Positions 48,501 to 59,043 of a DNA stretch of 64,000 nt are shown here, one piece after another; position 1 is the stretch's first letter; each line of letters starts with the position of its first letter. The stretch lies in NCBI GenBank assembly GCA_038502055.1, contig JAXRKN010000041.1, positions 4,135,501-4,199,500 of the forward strand, given 5' to 3'. The stretch is from Tanytarsus gracilentus. Its lineage: Eukaryota; Arthropoda; Insecta; Diptera; Chironomidae. A program made the translations under genes and the position numbers. Below the pieces are notes generated by a model that saw nothing but the letters and a program-made list of their open reading frames with translations, had not been told where the DNA came from and ran no database searches.

Positions 48501-50592
48501 GGGCATGTGCTGATATGAGGTGCACCCTGACAAAAAGCTTTCTTAAGATTAGAGTGGAAGTTTGAGGGCACAGAATGAACTTTTAAAGCAAGAAAAAATC
48601 AAAGTTTTTAAAATTGAACCATCCAGTTTTATATGACAAAATTTTAAAATTTCATAACTCACTAAAAATTCAATATTTTTTATATATCTTTTCGGATTCT
48701 TAAAATTCTTGTTAAAATCTTGAAATTTTGCATCGAGGGTACTAATGTAGGCGTTTTTAATTGATTGGTTCAATACCTTTATAGCAATAATCTATGTCTA
48801 TGATTCTGCCTTATCAAAACTCAGAAATGACTCCTGTAAATTCTCTGACTCAAAAGTATTGAAAAATAATTTTGAAACATGATGAAATTTCAAATCGAAC
48901 AAGCGGAAAGTGAAACTTGGAACAAAGATTTTAGTGGATATTAAAATATTTTGTTATTTTTCTTCATTTCCCGCTAAATTTTTCAACCCCTAAAATTTTC
49001 CCCTCTTCAAATTTTCCAATTTTCATCCCTACCGCGCATGTCCGCATGCTGAACTTCAGCTTTTCACATATGAAATTTTTCTCAACAAGGATAACAAAAA
49101 AAAACTCTCACTTTGCATATCAAAAAGTAGAAAAGAGAAAAATTAATTTTTTAAAATGTTTGAGGAAATTTTCGATGTGAAACGTGGAAGGAATTTATTG
49201 GACATGTTTCTATCGCCGACAGATGAAGATGGATTGCTTAAAGATGTCGACAGGTGGAAAATTTAAAAAAATTTAAAATTTTTTTCTGCGTTTTAAAGAA
49301 AAATTTCATAAAATATTTTTTATTTCATTTTAACAGACTCACAATGAATCACCATCGAAGTCCTTCACCACCTCCAATTGCATCAAAATCTCCTGAAGTT
49401 CCTTCAATAGTGAACGAAGCACCTTCAGATGATCCAGTTGTGCCCTCAAAAATGCCAATGTCACCATCAATCGAGTACTTAGATGATGACGATGAAGACG
49501 ACGAAGAATTTGAGGATGATGAGTTCAATGACGAGCAGCTGCCATCAAATATGCCATTGAGACCGCCACCGACGTCAATTAGCACCATAAGATTAGTCCA
49601 GGAGGGAAGAGTGAGGTAAGGAAAAATTATTAAAAATTGAATCAAATATTAATGAATAAATTTCAGAATAAAACCATCAAAAGAAATGATCGCAGCTCTA
49701 AAAGTGCTCAACGACCATCTCGAAAAACATCCCGAGCCAATCGAGTCGCAAATTCGAAATGCACGCGAGATCGCCTCAAACGAGTGGTTCCAAATTTCCA
49801 GCACGGAAAAGGCGAATCCCGACAATGTCGAAGACTATTTGGACTATTTTGAGGAGCAGTCGTGGGACTTGTTGACCTACATTGTTAATATGGTCGATAA
49901 AAATGGAAATACATCAATGCACTATGCGGTCAGTCATGGAAACTTCGATGTGGTGTCAATTTTGTTGGACTCGAAGGTGAATGCTCTAAATTTTCAATCA
50001 CTGCTACTGAGGAGATTTCGAGTAAAAATAATAAATTTAAATTTTTAGGTCGGCGAAGTAAATCAGACGAACAATGCTGGCTACACTTGCATCATGCTTG
50101 TGTCTTTAGCTAAACTTGTCATGCCCGAGCATCGAACGGTCGTTCAACGTCTCTTTAAACTCGCCGACGTTAACATGCGAGCTTCTAAAAATTCCCAAAC
50201 TGCCCTCATGTTGGCAGTGAGTCACGGAAATTTTACGATGGTGCAAATGTTGGTCGAATCGGGTGCCGACATTAATATTCAAGATGATGATGGATCGACC
50301 GCTTTGATGTGCGCCGCTGAACAAGGTCATTTAGAAATTATCAAGTATTTACTGGGACAGCCGGACTGCGACTCAACCAAACAGGATGTTGTGAGTTTAA
50401 ATTTGAAATAATTTAAAATTTAGTCATAAAATATTAATTTTTCAGGATGGCAACACAGCACTTAAAATCTCGCTTGAAGCTGGCTATCACGACATTGGAT
50501 GCCTTCTTTATGCTCATGAACATCTTTTGAGATCAAAAACTGGCGTTAAACGAACTTCATCGAGGAAATCATCGACAAGTTCACTAACGTAA
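39556..50592 (+). CDS. Kank: KN-motif and ankyrin-repeat protein (Kank)
   Basis: Long form: exons 39556-39988, 46589-46920, 46973-47468, 47554-48202, 49337-49615, 49667-49976, 50049-50390 and 50446-50592; 995 residues, all junctions in phase. The N terminus has the KN motif (LPYGYQIDLDFIRYC, about residues 23-37), the talin-binding signature of the family. Next come a coiled coil (IHDLEEQTKLIPLLQLQIQS), a long Ser/Thr-rich disordered region, an acidic patch and a C-terminal set of about five ankyrin repeats (NGNTSMHYAVSHGNFDVV, NAGYTCIMLV, NSQTALMLAVSHGNFTMV, DGSTALMCAAEQGHLEII, DGNTALKISLEAGYHDI) that in relatives bind kinesin-type KIF21. The protein organises the cell cortex near adhesions and microtubule ends. 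Two alternative first exons (45973 and 49156) would give forms without the KN motif. Confidence 0.92.
41040..41940. mobile_element. Decayed tandem-repeat element in the Kank intron
   Basis: From about 41100 to 41560 a unit with gacattcctcaaaaatc, cgattcc, acgagttcaacgacatac and gaagcc recurs about every 120 bp and decays rightward. It is the same family as the 129-bp array at 26.7-27.5 kb, and both end in gagaaaatttgtatgaaaaa. Unique sequence follows, then a (GTGAGAAA)-type tract at about 41711-41750, and a tail at 41830-41935 that matches 3845-3925 and ends in a palindromic tatagcggagctata. The order tandem array, unique part, microsatellite, conserved tail suggests a single non-autonomous element. 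Confidence 0.65.
42948..43475. repeat. Long inverted repeat, arms about 240 bp
   Basis: The left arm (about 42948-43190) and right arm (about 43235-43475) are imperfect reverse complements over almost their whole length, sharing atcagtataaagactgatat, tatattttgttt, tattttaaacatg and gaatggaatgaaaact. The loop is a T-rich stretch of about 45 bp. No coding sequence is present. It is a fold-back element older than the one at 479-693, because the arms have drifted. Confidence 0.8.
43948..44930. mobile_element. Non-autonomous element with terminal inverted repeats
   Basis: The left end (43948-43992, cattttgcccctgtacattt and cacccaaaatccgtggg) and right end (44881-44930) are reverse complements. 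Just inside them, about 43975-44100 and 44760-44885 are also similar as direct repeats, with ggtcaatttg, tttgcccacagatttg and catgcccacatatttt. Many short palindromes built on caatttg(t)cc/ggacaaattg occur. The middle is AT-rich and non-coding. Superfamily not assigned. Confidence 0.7.
45423..45479. repeat. GC-rich hairpin
   Basis: Within AT-rich intron, acacagctgat and atcagctgtgcgt form a stem, and gctgtgcgtgacgcacagc is a second overlapping palindrome. The loop tctcgctccgcttcgctacg is CpG-rich. Probably part of a mobile element end; a structured RNA is possible but unsupported. Confidence 0.5.
45973..46102 (+). other. Alternative first coding exon of Kank (middle promoter)
   Basis: An ATG-started frame of 130 nt (MQTRKLSDDIKMENLKS onward, basic, ending FNGMKRRFRFG) ends in a gttagt donor in phase 1, exactly the phase of the exon 39556-39988. 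Splicing to 46589 keeps the Kank frame. The resulting protein would lack the KN motif but keep the coiled coil and ankyrin repeats. Confidence 0.6.
48381..48386 (-). terminator. RNA polymerase III terminator of the tRNA
   Basis: On the minus strand a run of six T lies ten bases past the 3' end of the tRNA coding sequence, the usual stop signal for polymerase III. Confidence 0.7.
48396..48504 (-). tRNA. tRNA-Lys (anticodon TTT) with an intron
   Basis: The minus strand reads as a full cloverleaf: acceptor GCCCGGG pairing with CTCGGGC (one G-T), D arm GCTC-AATTGGCA-GAGC, anticodon stem TTGGA/TCCAA with loop CTTTTAA, variable loop AGGCT, T arm AGGGG-TTCAAGT-CCCCT. The anticodon is TTT, so lysine. 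A 37-nt intron separates bases 37 and 38, the standard place. Within it TAAAAG can pair with the anticodon-loop segment CTTTTA, as precursor tRNAs with introns do. An internal promoter (A and B boxes) is implied by the D and T arms. It lies in the Kank intron 48203-49336, opposite to Kank transcription. Confidence 0.9.
49156..49253 (+). other. Alternative first coding exon of Kank (3' promoter)
   Basis: A 98-nt ATG frame (MFEEIFDVKRGRNLLDMF, ending LLKDVDR) ends with CAG|gtgg in phase 2, the phase in which exon 49337 is entered from 48202. Joined to 49337 it reads DVDRLTMNHHR. The product would be a short form with only the acidic patch and ankyrin repeats. The donor is weaker than most here, so this is less certain than the middle exon. 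Confidence 0.5.
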
Positions 50593-52435
50593 AAAATTAG
50601 TTATTTTTAATATTCGAGGGCTGAAAAACTTTTGTAACTTTCTAAATTTTCACCTCGGCAATTGATTTATTTTATTCTGACGTAAAATTCCCTCCAAAAA
50701 AATTTCTTAATTAACCTCGAAAACTAACAAAAATCAATAATTGAAAGTCTTGAAAAATGCACAAAAAGAAAAGTGAAAACATTCCATATCGAAAAAAAAT
50801 ATTGAAAAAAGATCAAATTTGTGTAGATTTTTGTAACACGTAAAATTTTTTGAGTAGAATTGAAATTCTGAAAAATTATTTAATCCCTTGAAAAAAATTA
50901 AAAACGCGATGAGAATTGACATAAAGTGATTGAAAAAATTTATTGAATTTTTAATTTTCAAACTTTAAAGTTTTCAAAATTTTAAAACGATCGTGATTCG
51001 AAAAGTTGGTTGAAAAAATTATTTAAGAGAAAATTGTTGTGAGAAAAAAGTTTCGAAACTCAAAAATATAAATTTTTAGTATTATTTAAGAAAAGGATGA
51101 ATTTTTTACATAATTAAATATAAATTGAAAATTGCTCACTTTACAAATTATTTATAAAGATTTTTTGTTTGATTTTTAAAAATCATTTTAAGATTTTTGG
51201 ATTTACTTAAAAATGTTTGATTCAGGGGATGCGAACTTTATTTCAAATTTGAATGAAAACTCGACTTAAACTTAAATTTACCTTTACTTTAATCTAAGCT
51301 GTTTTAACCCTCAGTTTTTCTTCACAACATTTTTTATTGAGTCCTTTTTGTGGTGCCTTAGAAAAGTAGAAATGATGAGAAATGAATAAACTAAAAATTA
51401 TTAATTTAAATTAAAAACTTTATTAAAAGTAGAAAGAGAAAAAACATCAGAAATATTTACTAAGACATAAAGGGATAAAAAATCCCCGTTATATACTTTT
51501 TAGATCGTCTCTGAAGAATTAAAAATGTTTTTAAAGATTTTTCGGACAGTCTTTGAAAATTTTATCGTAACACTTGCACAGTTTGAGTTATCATGTAAAA
51601 AATTAATACTCGACATGAGTAAAGAATTTATGGCAAGAAAAATTTAAATTTATGACTGAGAATTTCAAAAAATCAAAAAACCCAAAAAATGACGATAAAT
51701 TTAAATTTCTCAACTTCTCAGTCTTATCATAAAAAAACTCTTTAAAAATCTCGAGAAATACTTTCGATTAATTTGCAACATTAATTTTAGAGTTCTTTAA
51801 CTAACAAAAAATTGAATTATGAAATCAATCAATTAATGTGTACGAAAAATGTCTAACAGTAGAAAAATCGATTCTTAGTCAATCACTGAAGTGAAATTGA
51901 AACACTTTGAAATGTATTTAAAAATAATAATTTCAAAAAATAAAAGGCAAAAAAAATTCAAATTAATTTTTTGAGTAATTAAAAATTATTAAACGAATTT
52001 TTATAATTTTTTGTAGGTGTAAATTTAGATTTTTTATTCCAGATTAAAAAATAAAATTTTGATATTTTTTAAAAGTTTTATTTTACAATTTTTTAAATCT
52101 TAAGCTGAAATTTAGAAGTCATTGAAAAATTTCTCTAGTAATTTAATTTAATTATTCTAAGTTTGAAACTCATTCCTTCAATGCTCAAGTCCGAATGCAC
52201 TTAATTGTTTTTATTTTATTTTCTTATCATTTTTGTGGATTTATTTTATCTTTTTCAAATCAAACAAATTGCGACAATTCTTATCAGTCATCAAATGGAA
52301 TTTCATTAACAGTTTTGCATTTGAACTCAAGACGAAAGGGTGTCGAATTTTAAAAAAAAAAGATTTGTTGAAAATTTTGAAAGTGAAATTTATTTTTAAT
52401 GTTTAAAATTTAAATTAAAACATCACAAATTAAAA
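50593..52435. other. Kank 3' region and intergenic, no gene seen
   Basis: AT-rich, with no supported coding exon, RNA gene or recognisable repeat. The first part is presumably the Kank 3' untranslated region. Confidence 0.5.
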
Positions 52436-55400
52436 ATGCTTCGAGTTCATAAGAATTGTATTAAAAAAATATTTTTTGCTTCAAAATTTTCTCATTCTAA
52501 AGTCTCTCGACAATTTTCAACTCCATCATCGTTTCCTGATTCAGCTGACGTTGTCATCATTGGTAAAAAAATCAACCGAAAATTATTTGAATTTATTTAA
52601 AAAATAAAAATTAAATCCAAAACTTTCGAAATAATTTTTTAAAGGTGGTGGCGCAGTCGGTTGCAACACACTTTATTATCTGAGTAAACAAAATGTCAAT
52701 GCAGTTTTATTGGAGCGTGGAAAATTGACGAGTGGAACAACCTGGCATACATGTGGGTAGCAAAAAAATATTTAATAATTTTAACTTCTCAAATTATAAA
52801 AATTTAAGCTGGTGTAATTTGGACTCTCCGACCAAGCGATGTCGACATTCAACTTCTCGCCACAACTAGCTCTCAACTTTCATCTCTCGAAGCTGAAACG
52901 GGTCTAAATCCCGGTTGGATCAACAACGGTGGAATTTTCATCTCTCACTCGCCTCAAAGAACAAACGAATATCGAAGACTTCAAACACTCGGAAAATGTT
53001 TTGGCTTCGAAAGTGAAATACTGACTTCACATGAAACGACAAATTTTTTTCCACTTTTAGATCCGAAAGCATTCGAATGTTCGCTTTATTCTAAATATGA
53101 CGGTGTGATTGATCCAACAATGATGGTCAATGCAATCGCAAAAGGAGCAAAAATTAATGGAGGAAAAATTTATGAAAATTGCGAAGTTGAAGAAATTTTA
53201 GTGGACGAAAATTATTTGGGTGAAAAGGAAGTTAAAGGAGTGAAAACTAAATTTGGTGAGAAACTTTTAATTTTAAGAAATTTTACAAACATTCTTAAAA
53301 ATTTATTTTAAAGAGTTGAATTAAAATTTTAGGTGAAATTAAAGCGAACGCAGTCGTCAATGCAACGGGAGTTTGGGGCAGTGACCTCCTTAAACCCTTC
53401 AACATTTCTCTTCCTCTAATTGCATTCAAACATTCTTACGTCGTTTCCGAATCAATTCCAGGACTTCATCAAATGATGCCCAATATTCGCGATCACGATA
53501 AATCCATCGTCTTTCGCATTCAAGGTCGAGCATTTAATCTTGGCGGCTACGAAAAAAATCCAATTTTTCTCGATAAAGTTCCGAGTGATTTTCAATTTAC
53601 TCTTTACGATTTGGATTATGAAACTTTTGACGAGCATATTGAGGGTGCGATGGAATTAATTCCGGCATTTAGAGATGCGGGGATAAAAAGCACCGTTTGT
53701 GGTCCTGAAAGCTTCACGCCGGATCATCGACCGTTGATGGTAAAAAAACATTACATAAATTTTGTGTGTCCATTCATAAAGTTAAGTTAATTCCAGGGTC
53801 CTGATCCCTACCTCAACAATCTCTTCCACAACTGTGGTTATAACTCAGCTGGAATCATGTACGGTGCTGGTTGTTCTGAACAACTCGCAAAATGGATAGT
53901 TCATGGCTCACCAGAACTTCCTATGGAAAATTATGATATTCGAAGATTTTCAAAAAGACAAAGAAGCTCTTATGAATGGATTAAAGAAAGAAGTCACGAA
54001 GCTTATGCGACAAATTATGGAATTGTTTTTCCAAATAATCAACCGATGGCGGGAAGAAATTTTGAGGTTGATCCTTTTCATGATGTGAGAAATATTTAAA
54101 TTTTATAAAATTAATCTCAAAATTTTTAATATTTTTTAAGTTGATGCTCTCATCGGGTGCAATTATGGAGGAAAAAGCTGGCTTTGAACGTCCTGGATTT
54201 TTCATCACCGATGGCAATCGCTATGAAGTACCAAAATATGATTTTTATGGCTCTTACGGCCACGAAAGAAATCAAAATTTAAACTATGAGCAAAAAATTT
54301 CTGGCGATTATAAATTTGAGTTTTCCGATCATCACAAAATTGTGAGAAAAAAATTAATTGAAATTCGTTAAAAATATTTTAAATTTTTATAGATTGGCGC
54401 TGAAGTTCGAGCATGTCGTGAAAATGTTGCACTTTTCAACTTGAGTTACTTTTGTAAATTTTTCATTGTCGGTGAAGATGCGCTCGCTGCTGTTCGATGG
54501 ATTTTTACTGCAAAAATTGCAGAAAGAGAAGAAAATAAGTAAAAATTATTTTTAAACTTTTTCTTTAATTTTTTAATTTATTAATTTTTCTAGAGTGATT
54601 TACACTTGCGCCTTAAACGCTCGCGGTGGTGTCGAAAGTGATCTCACAGTCACGCCAATTGACTCACCTTCATCATATGATCCAAAATTCAAAGGTCGAG
54701 GCTTTTATTGCATCGCTGGCGGTTCAAGTGCGACTCACACAATTGCGCACATTCGTGAAGGAATTTTAGAGAAGAAATTTAATGCAAAAGTTTTAGATGT
54801 GACGAGAAATTTTGGAATTTTATCGCTTCAAGGTCGAAACAGCTTAAAAGTTTTATCGAAATTGGCCAAAGTTGAAGATTTAAAATTAAATTCATCGAAA
54901 TTAGTTGAAATTGATGGAATTCCAGTTCGAATTCTTCGCGTGAGTTTTGTTGGTGAATTTGGCTTTGAGTTGCACATCCCGAGTGAAAAATGCCCACAAA
55001 TTTATGAGCGAGTGATGAAAGCGGGCGAAGAATTTCAACTTTCGAATGCCGGATTTCGTGCACTTTACTCGTTGAGCTGTGAAAAAGGAACTCACCTATG
55101 GTCGCATGATCTTCGCTCTGATGATTCACCGCTCGATGCAAATTTAACCTTTACTTGCTCAAATCCTGAAAATTTTAAGGGAAAATCAAAAATGGAAAAG
55201 AAGAAAAATTTAATTTTCATCACACTTGAAAGTGAAAAACTTCCACTTTGGGGTCTCGAAGCTGTCTATAGAAATGGCAAAATTATTGGACATCTTCGAC
55301 GTGCCGATTGGAGTTTTACGCTCGATTGTGCAATTGGAAAATTTTATGCGAAATTCGATGATGAAAAATCTTTTTTTAATGATGGAAAATTTGAGCTTGA

Positions 55401-55473
55401 AGTGATGGGAAAAATTTGCAACGTCAAAGTTCACTCGAAGTCACCCCTCGATTTGTTGAGGGAAAAATATTAA
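52436..55473 (+). CDS. Sarcosine dehydrogenase, mitochondrial (copy 1)
   Basis: Eight exons (52436-52562, 52645-52752, 52809-53255, 53333-53739, 53797-54084, 54141-54341, 54393-54538, 54594-55473) give 867 residues. A basic N terminus (MLRVHKNCIKKIFFASKF) fits a mitochondrial presequence. The FAD-binding fold follows (ADVVIIGGGAVGCNTLYYLS, then LLERGKLTSGTTWHT with the His used for covalent flavin attachment in this family), then the oxidase domain (GPESFTPDHRPLMG) and C-terminal folate-binding aminomethyltransferase-type domains (CALNARGGVESDLTV, SFVGEFGFELHIP). The enzyme oxidatively demethylates sarcosine to glycine, passing the one-carbon unit to tetrahydrofolate. The donor after 52752 (gtgggt) is the only slightly unusual junction. 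It forms an inverted pair with 57616-62769. Confidence 0.92.
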
Positions 55474-55500
55474 AAAAAATTTATTTTTTTATATTGAATA
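54040..55500 (+). repeat. Arm 1 of a 1.45-kb near-identical inverted repeat
   Basis: From late exon 5 of sarcosine dehydrogenase copy 1 to just past its stop codon, exons and introns alike match the reverse complement of about 57593-59043. Over the 292 residues decoded from the last exon only two differ (W/F in THLWSHD and Y/F at the last residue). Confidence 0.9.
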
Positions 55501-55530
55501 AAAAAAATTTAAATTAAACAAATTATGATT

Positions 55531-57489
55531 CTATTCATGTAACTTTATTGGATGAACGCGAATTCTTCGCATTCTCTTGACTGGTCGAACTTTTATAATT
55601 TTTTTCTTTCTTCTTTTGAGTTTAAAAATTTTAACTTTCAAGTGCTTGTAATAAGGCTTCACAAAATCATGCCAAAAGATCTCACAAAGCAGTGCAAAAA
55701 ATCCAAAAATGAAGCCAAAAGCGAGAACATAAAAAATCACTGAAATTTCACTTAGTTTAAGAATTTTTTCTCGCTTTTCCTCATCACTTAAAAAATCATT
55801 TGTGTTCTCAAAATCTTTCCAAATTTTTGGCAATCCGGCCTCAAAGCACCAATCCATAATTAACTGCATTCGCTCTAAAAATAAACTCAAATATGCAACT
55901 CGAAGTTGATTAAAATGCGGAAATAAAATTTCATTCACAACATAAAAGCTTGAAATATTTCCAGTCCTTCTTAAATAATCCACCGAGTCACAATACATGA
56001 TGATTGCGGTTTGATTTAAAAGTTTCAGCTTCATATCTTCGATCGAAAATTTTTTATCTGGAAAATAAATTTTTCCATTCTCAAAAGCTTTTTGATATTT
56101 TGAGTTTTCCATTAAATTCTCATGATCTGTTTGGCTGAGAAAAATCTTCAAGTCGGACTCTAAAAGTTCATCGAATGAAGTCAACTTTTTTAGTTCATCT
56201 CGTTGAATCATGAACGATGTGATCAGACCTTGATAAGCATTTCCAAGGATGAAAAGCATAAAAACCAAAATCTGCATCAAAATCACGAAAACCTTTCGGT
56301 TTGTGGCAAACTTCATCGACTGTCCAAAGATAAAGGCCAAAAAGAAAAATGGGATGAACCAAATTGACGTGGACGAACCAGTGAATCGAAATAAAATCAT
56401 GCAGAAAATTAACGAAAGTCCGATGAGAAGCCAAATTGAGTTGTCGTAAGGCTAAAAAAGTAAAAATAATTTTATTTTAATAATTAATAGGTTTTTGATA
56501 AATTATGAACCACAAAAACTAACCTTAAAGAAAATCACATTGAACGATGGAACATCAGGATTCGGCACTAAAATGCAGTAAGCGATTTCATCATAAGTCA
56601 ACAATTTCGGCATTTTTTCTACCGAACTTTTAAGTTGGTTCAGTGTCAATTCGAAATTTCGATTTTTAAAAAGGTTTAAAACCGACTTTGCATCTTCAAT
56701 TCTGAATCCAATTTTTAGATTCTCTTTTACTGCTAAAACTTCTAGAAAATTAACAATCCAGTTTTGAATCTCTGTTTGAGTGACCATAACATGAGGTGGT
56801 TGGTGAAACACAAAAACATTCATCGTGTGACCTTTCAAAACCTCTCGAGGAATTGGAAATATGGCAAACTTATCATCAACTTCAAGAAAATCTTTTGGTC
56901 CATTAAAATCGATGCGGTCCAAAAAAATTGTCCTGTCTTTCTCAAAAAGTATTCCAAATTTGACAACTGACGCTTGAGCGACAAAATCTATCAAATAATC
57001 GTGAAACCTTACGTCCGAATTTGAAGTCAATGCGAGAAGCTTTGAGTTGTGATTCAAAATGGGTTTTTCAAGCTTGTCAAAAAATAATTGAGGCAACTGA
57101 AAGTTTTAAATTTTTATTAATTTTATCAAAATTTATCACCGTAATTTTCCGGGTAATCTTGAATATTTTCCTACCATATAATTTGTGTTTGCAGTATATT
57201 TATCAATCATCATCACGGCAATGTCCACGTTGTGAATTCTTGGCGTATCCAAGTCAAACTTTTTGGCATCGATTGAAATTACGGAAGTTTCCATTGGCAA
57301 ACATCGTAAAAAGCTGTTCAGCTCTTGAGGCTGAAAATTGTGGTCGAACTCTAAAATAGCGACTGTTTTCATCCAAATATTTTCCTTAAACTCTGCTGCA
57401 ATTATTTTACAAGCACATTCTGGTAATTTTAGGGAAATTTCACCAAAAACTTTTTGAAGAAAAATTAAAATTAAAATTTTCGACTTCAT
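55531..57489 (-). CDS. Divergent ionotropic receptor (IR)
   Basis: Three exons (57489-57175, 57096-56524, 56451-55531) join in phase 0 to 602 residues, the usual size of an insect IR. Signal peptide (MKSKILILIFLQKVFGE), a short amino-terminal domain, an S1 lobe, first membrane segment (IWLLIGLSLIFCMILFRF), pore region (STSIWFIPFFFLAFIFGQS), second membrane segment (VFVILMQILVFMLFILGNAY), S2 lobe (LERMQLIMDWCFEAGLP) and last membrane segment (IFYVLAFGFIFGFFALLCEI) with a very basic tail. Divergent IRs are ligand-gated cation channels in taste and other chemosensory neurons; the canonical glutamate-binding residues are not evident. It sits inside the loop of the inverted dehydrogenase pair. A deleted relative is at 16978-18060. 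Confidence 0.88.
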
Positions 57490-57592
57490 CGTTGGATTTT
57501 TCAAGCTCGAATGAATTTTAAATAATTTTTCATGTCTCACTCGACAATAAATTCCAAGATAATCAACACCTGAGAACAATTAATTGAAAATA

Positions 57593-59043
57593 TCGATTTT
57601 ATTCAGTATAAAAAATTAAAATTTTTCCCTCAACAAATCGAGGGGTGACTTCGAGTGAACTTTGACGTTGCAAATTTTTCCCATCACTTCAAGCTCAAAT
57701 TTTCCATCATTAAAAAAAGATTTTTCATCATCGAATTTCGCATAAAATTTTCCAATTGCACAATCGAGCGTAAAACTCCAATCGGCACGTCGAAGATGTC
57801 CAATAATTTTGCCATTTCTATAGACAGCTTCGAGACCCCAAAGTGGAAGTTTTTCACTTTCAAGTGTGATGAAAATTAAATTTTTCTTCTTTTCCATTTT
57901 GGATTTTCCCTTAAAATTTTCAGGATTTGAGCAAGTAAAGGTTAAATTTGCATCGAGCGGTGAATCATCAGAGCGAAGATCATGCGAAAATAGGTGAGTT
58001 CCTTTTTCACAACTCAACGAGTAAAGTGCACGAAATCCGGCATTCGAAAGTTGAAATTCTTCGCCCGCTTTCATCACTCGCTCATAAATTTGTGGACATT
58101 TCTCACTCGGGATGTGCAACTCAAAGCCAAATTCACCAACAAAACTCACGCGAAGAATTCGAACTGGAATTCCATCAATTTCAACTAATTTCGATGAATT
58201 CAATTTTAAATCTTCAACTTTGGCCAATTTCGATAAAACTTTTAAGCTGTTTCGACCTTGAAGCGATAAAATTCCAAAATTTCTCGTCACATCTAAAACT
58301 TTTGCATTAAATTTCTTCTCTAAAATTCCTTCACGAATGTGCGCAATTGTGTGAGTCGCACTTGAACCGCCAGCGATGCAATAAAAGCCTCGACCTTTGA
58401 ATTTTGGATCATATGATGAAGGTGAGTCAATTGGCGTGACTGTGAGATCACTTTCGACACCACCGCGAGCGTTTAAGGCGCAAGTGTAAATCACTCTAGA
58501 AAAATTAATAATTTAAAAAATTAAAGAAAAAGTTTAAAAATAATTTTTACTTATTTTCTTCTCTTTCTGCAATTTTTGCAGTAAAAATCCATCGAACAGC
58601 AGCGAGCGCATCTTCACCGACAATGAAAAATTTACAAAAGTAACTCAAGTTGAAAAGTGCAACATTTTCACGACATGCTCGAACTTCAGCGCCAATCTAT
58701 AAAAATTTAAAATATTTTTAACGAATTTCTATTAATTTTTTTCTCACAATTTCGTGATGATCGGAAAACTCAAATTTATAATCGCCAGAAATTTTTTGCT
58801 CATAGTTTAAATTTTGATTTCTTTCGTGACCGTACGAGCCATAAAAATCATATTTTGGTACTTCATAGCGATTGCCATCGGTGATGAAAAATCCAGGACG
58901 TTCAAAGCCAGCTTTTTCCTCCATAATTGCACCCGATGAGAGCATCAACTTAAAAAATATTAAAAATTTTAAGATTAATTTTATAAAGTTTAAATATTTC
59001 TCACATCATGAAAAGGATCAACCTCAAAATTTCTTCCCGCCAT
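57593..59043 (-). repeat. Arm 2 of the 1.45-kb near-identical inverted repeat
   Basis: Reverse-complement match of 54040-55500 covering exons 6-8, their introns and the end of exon 5 of dehydrogenase copy 2. Sequence upstream of about 59043 diverges abruptly (ERSHEAYARNYNIVFPND against ERSHEAYATNYGIVFPNN and beyond). Confidence 0.9.

Noticed and set aside
54779..55141. 120-codon minus-strand frame, mirrored at 57948-58310
   Set aside because: Antisense of the last dehydrogenase exon in both copies; present twice only because the exon is duplicated.
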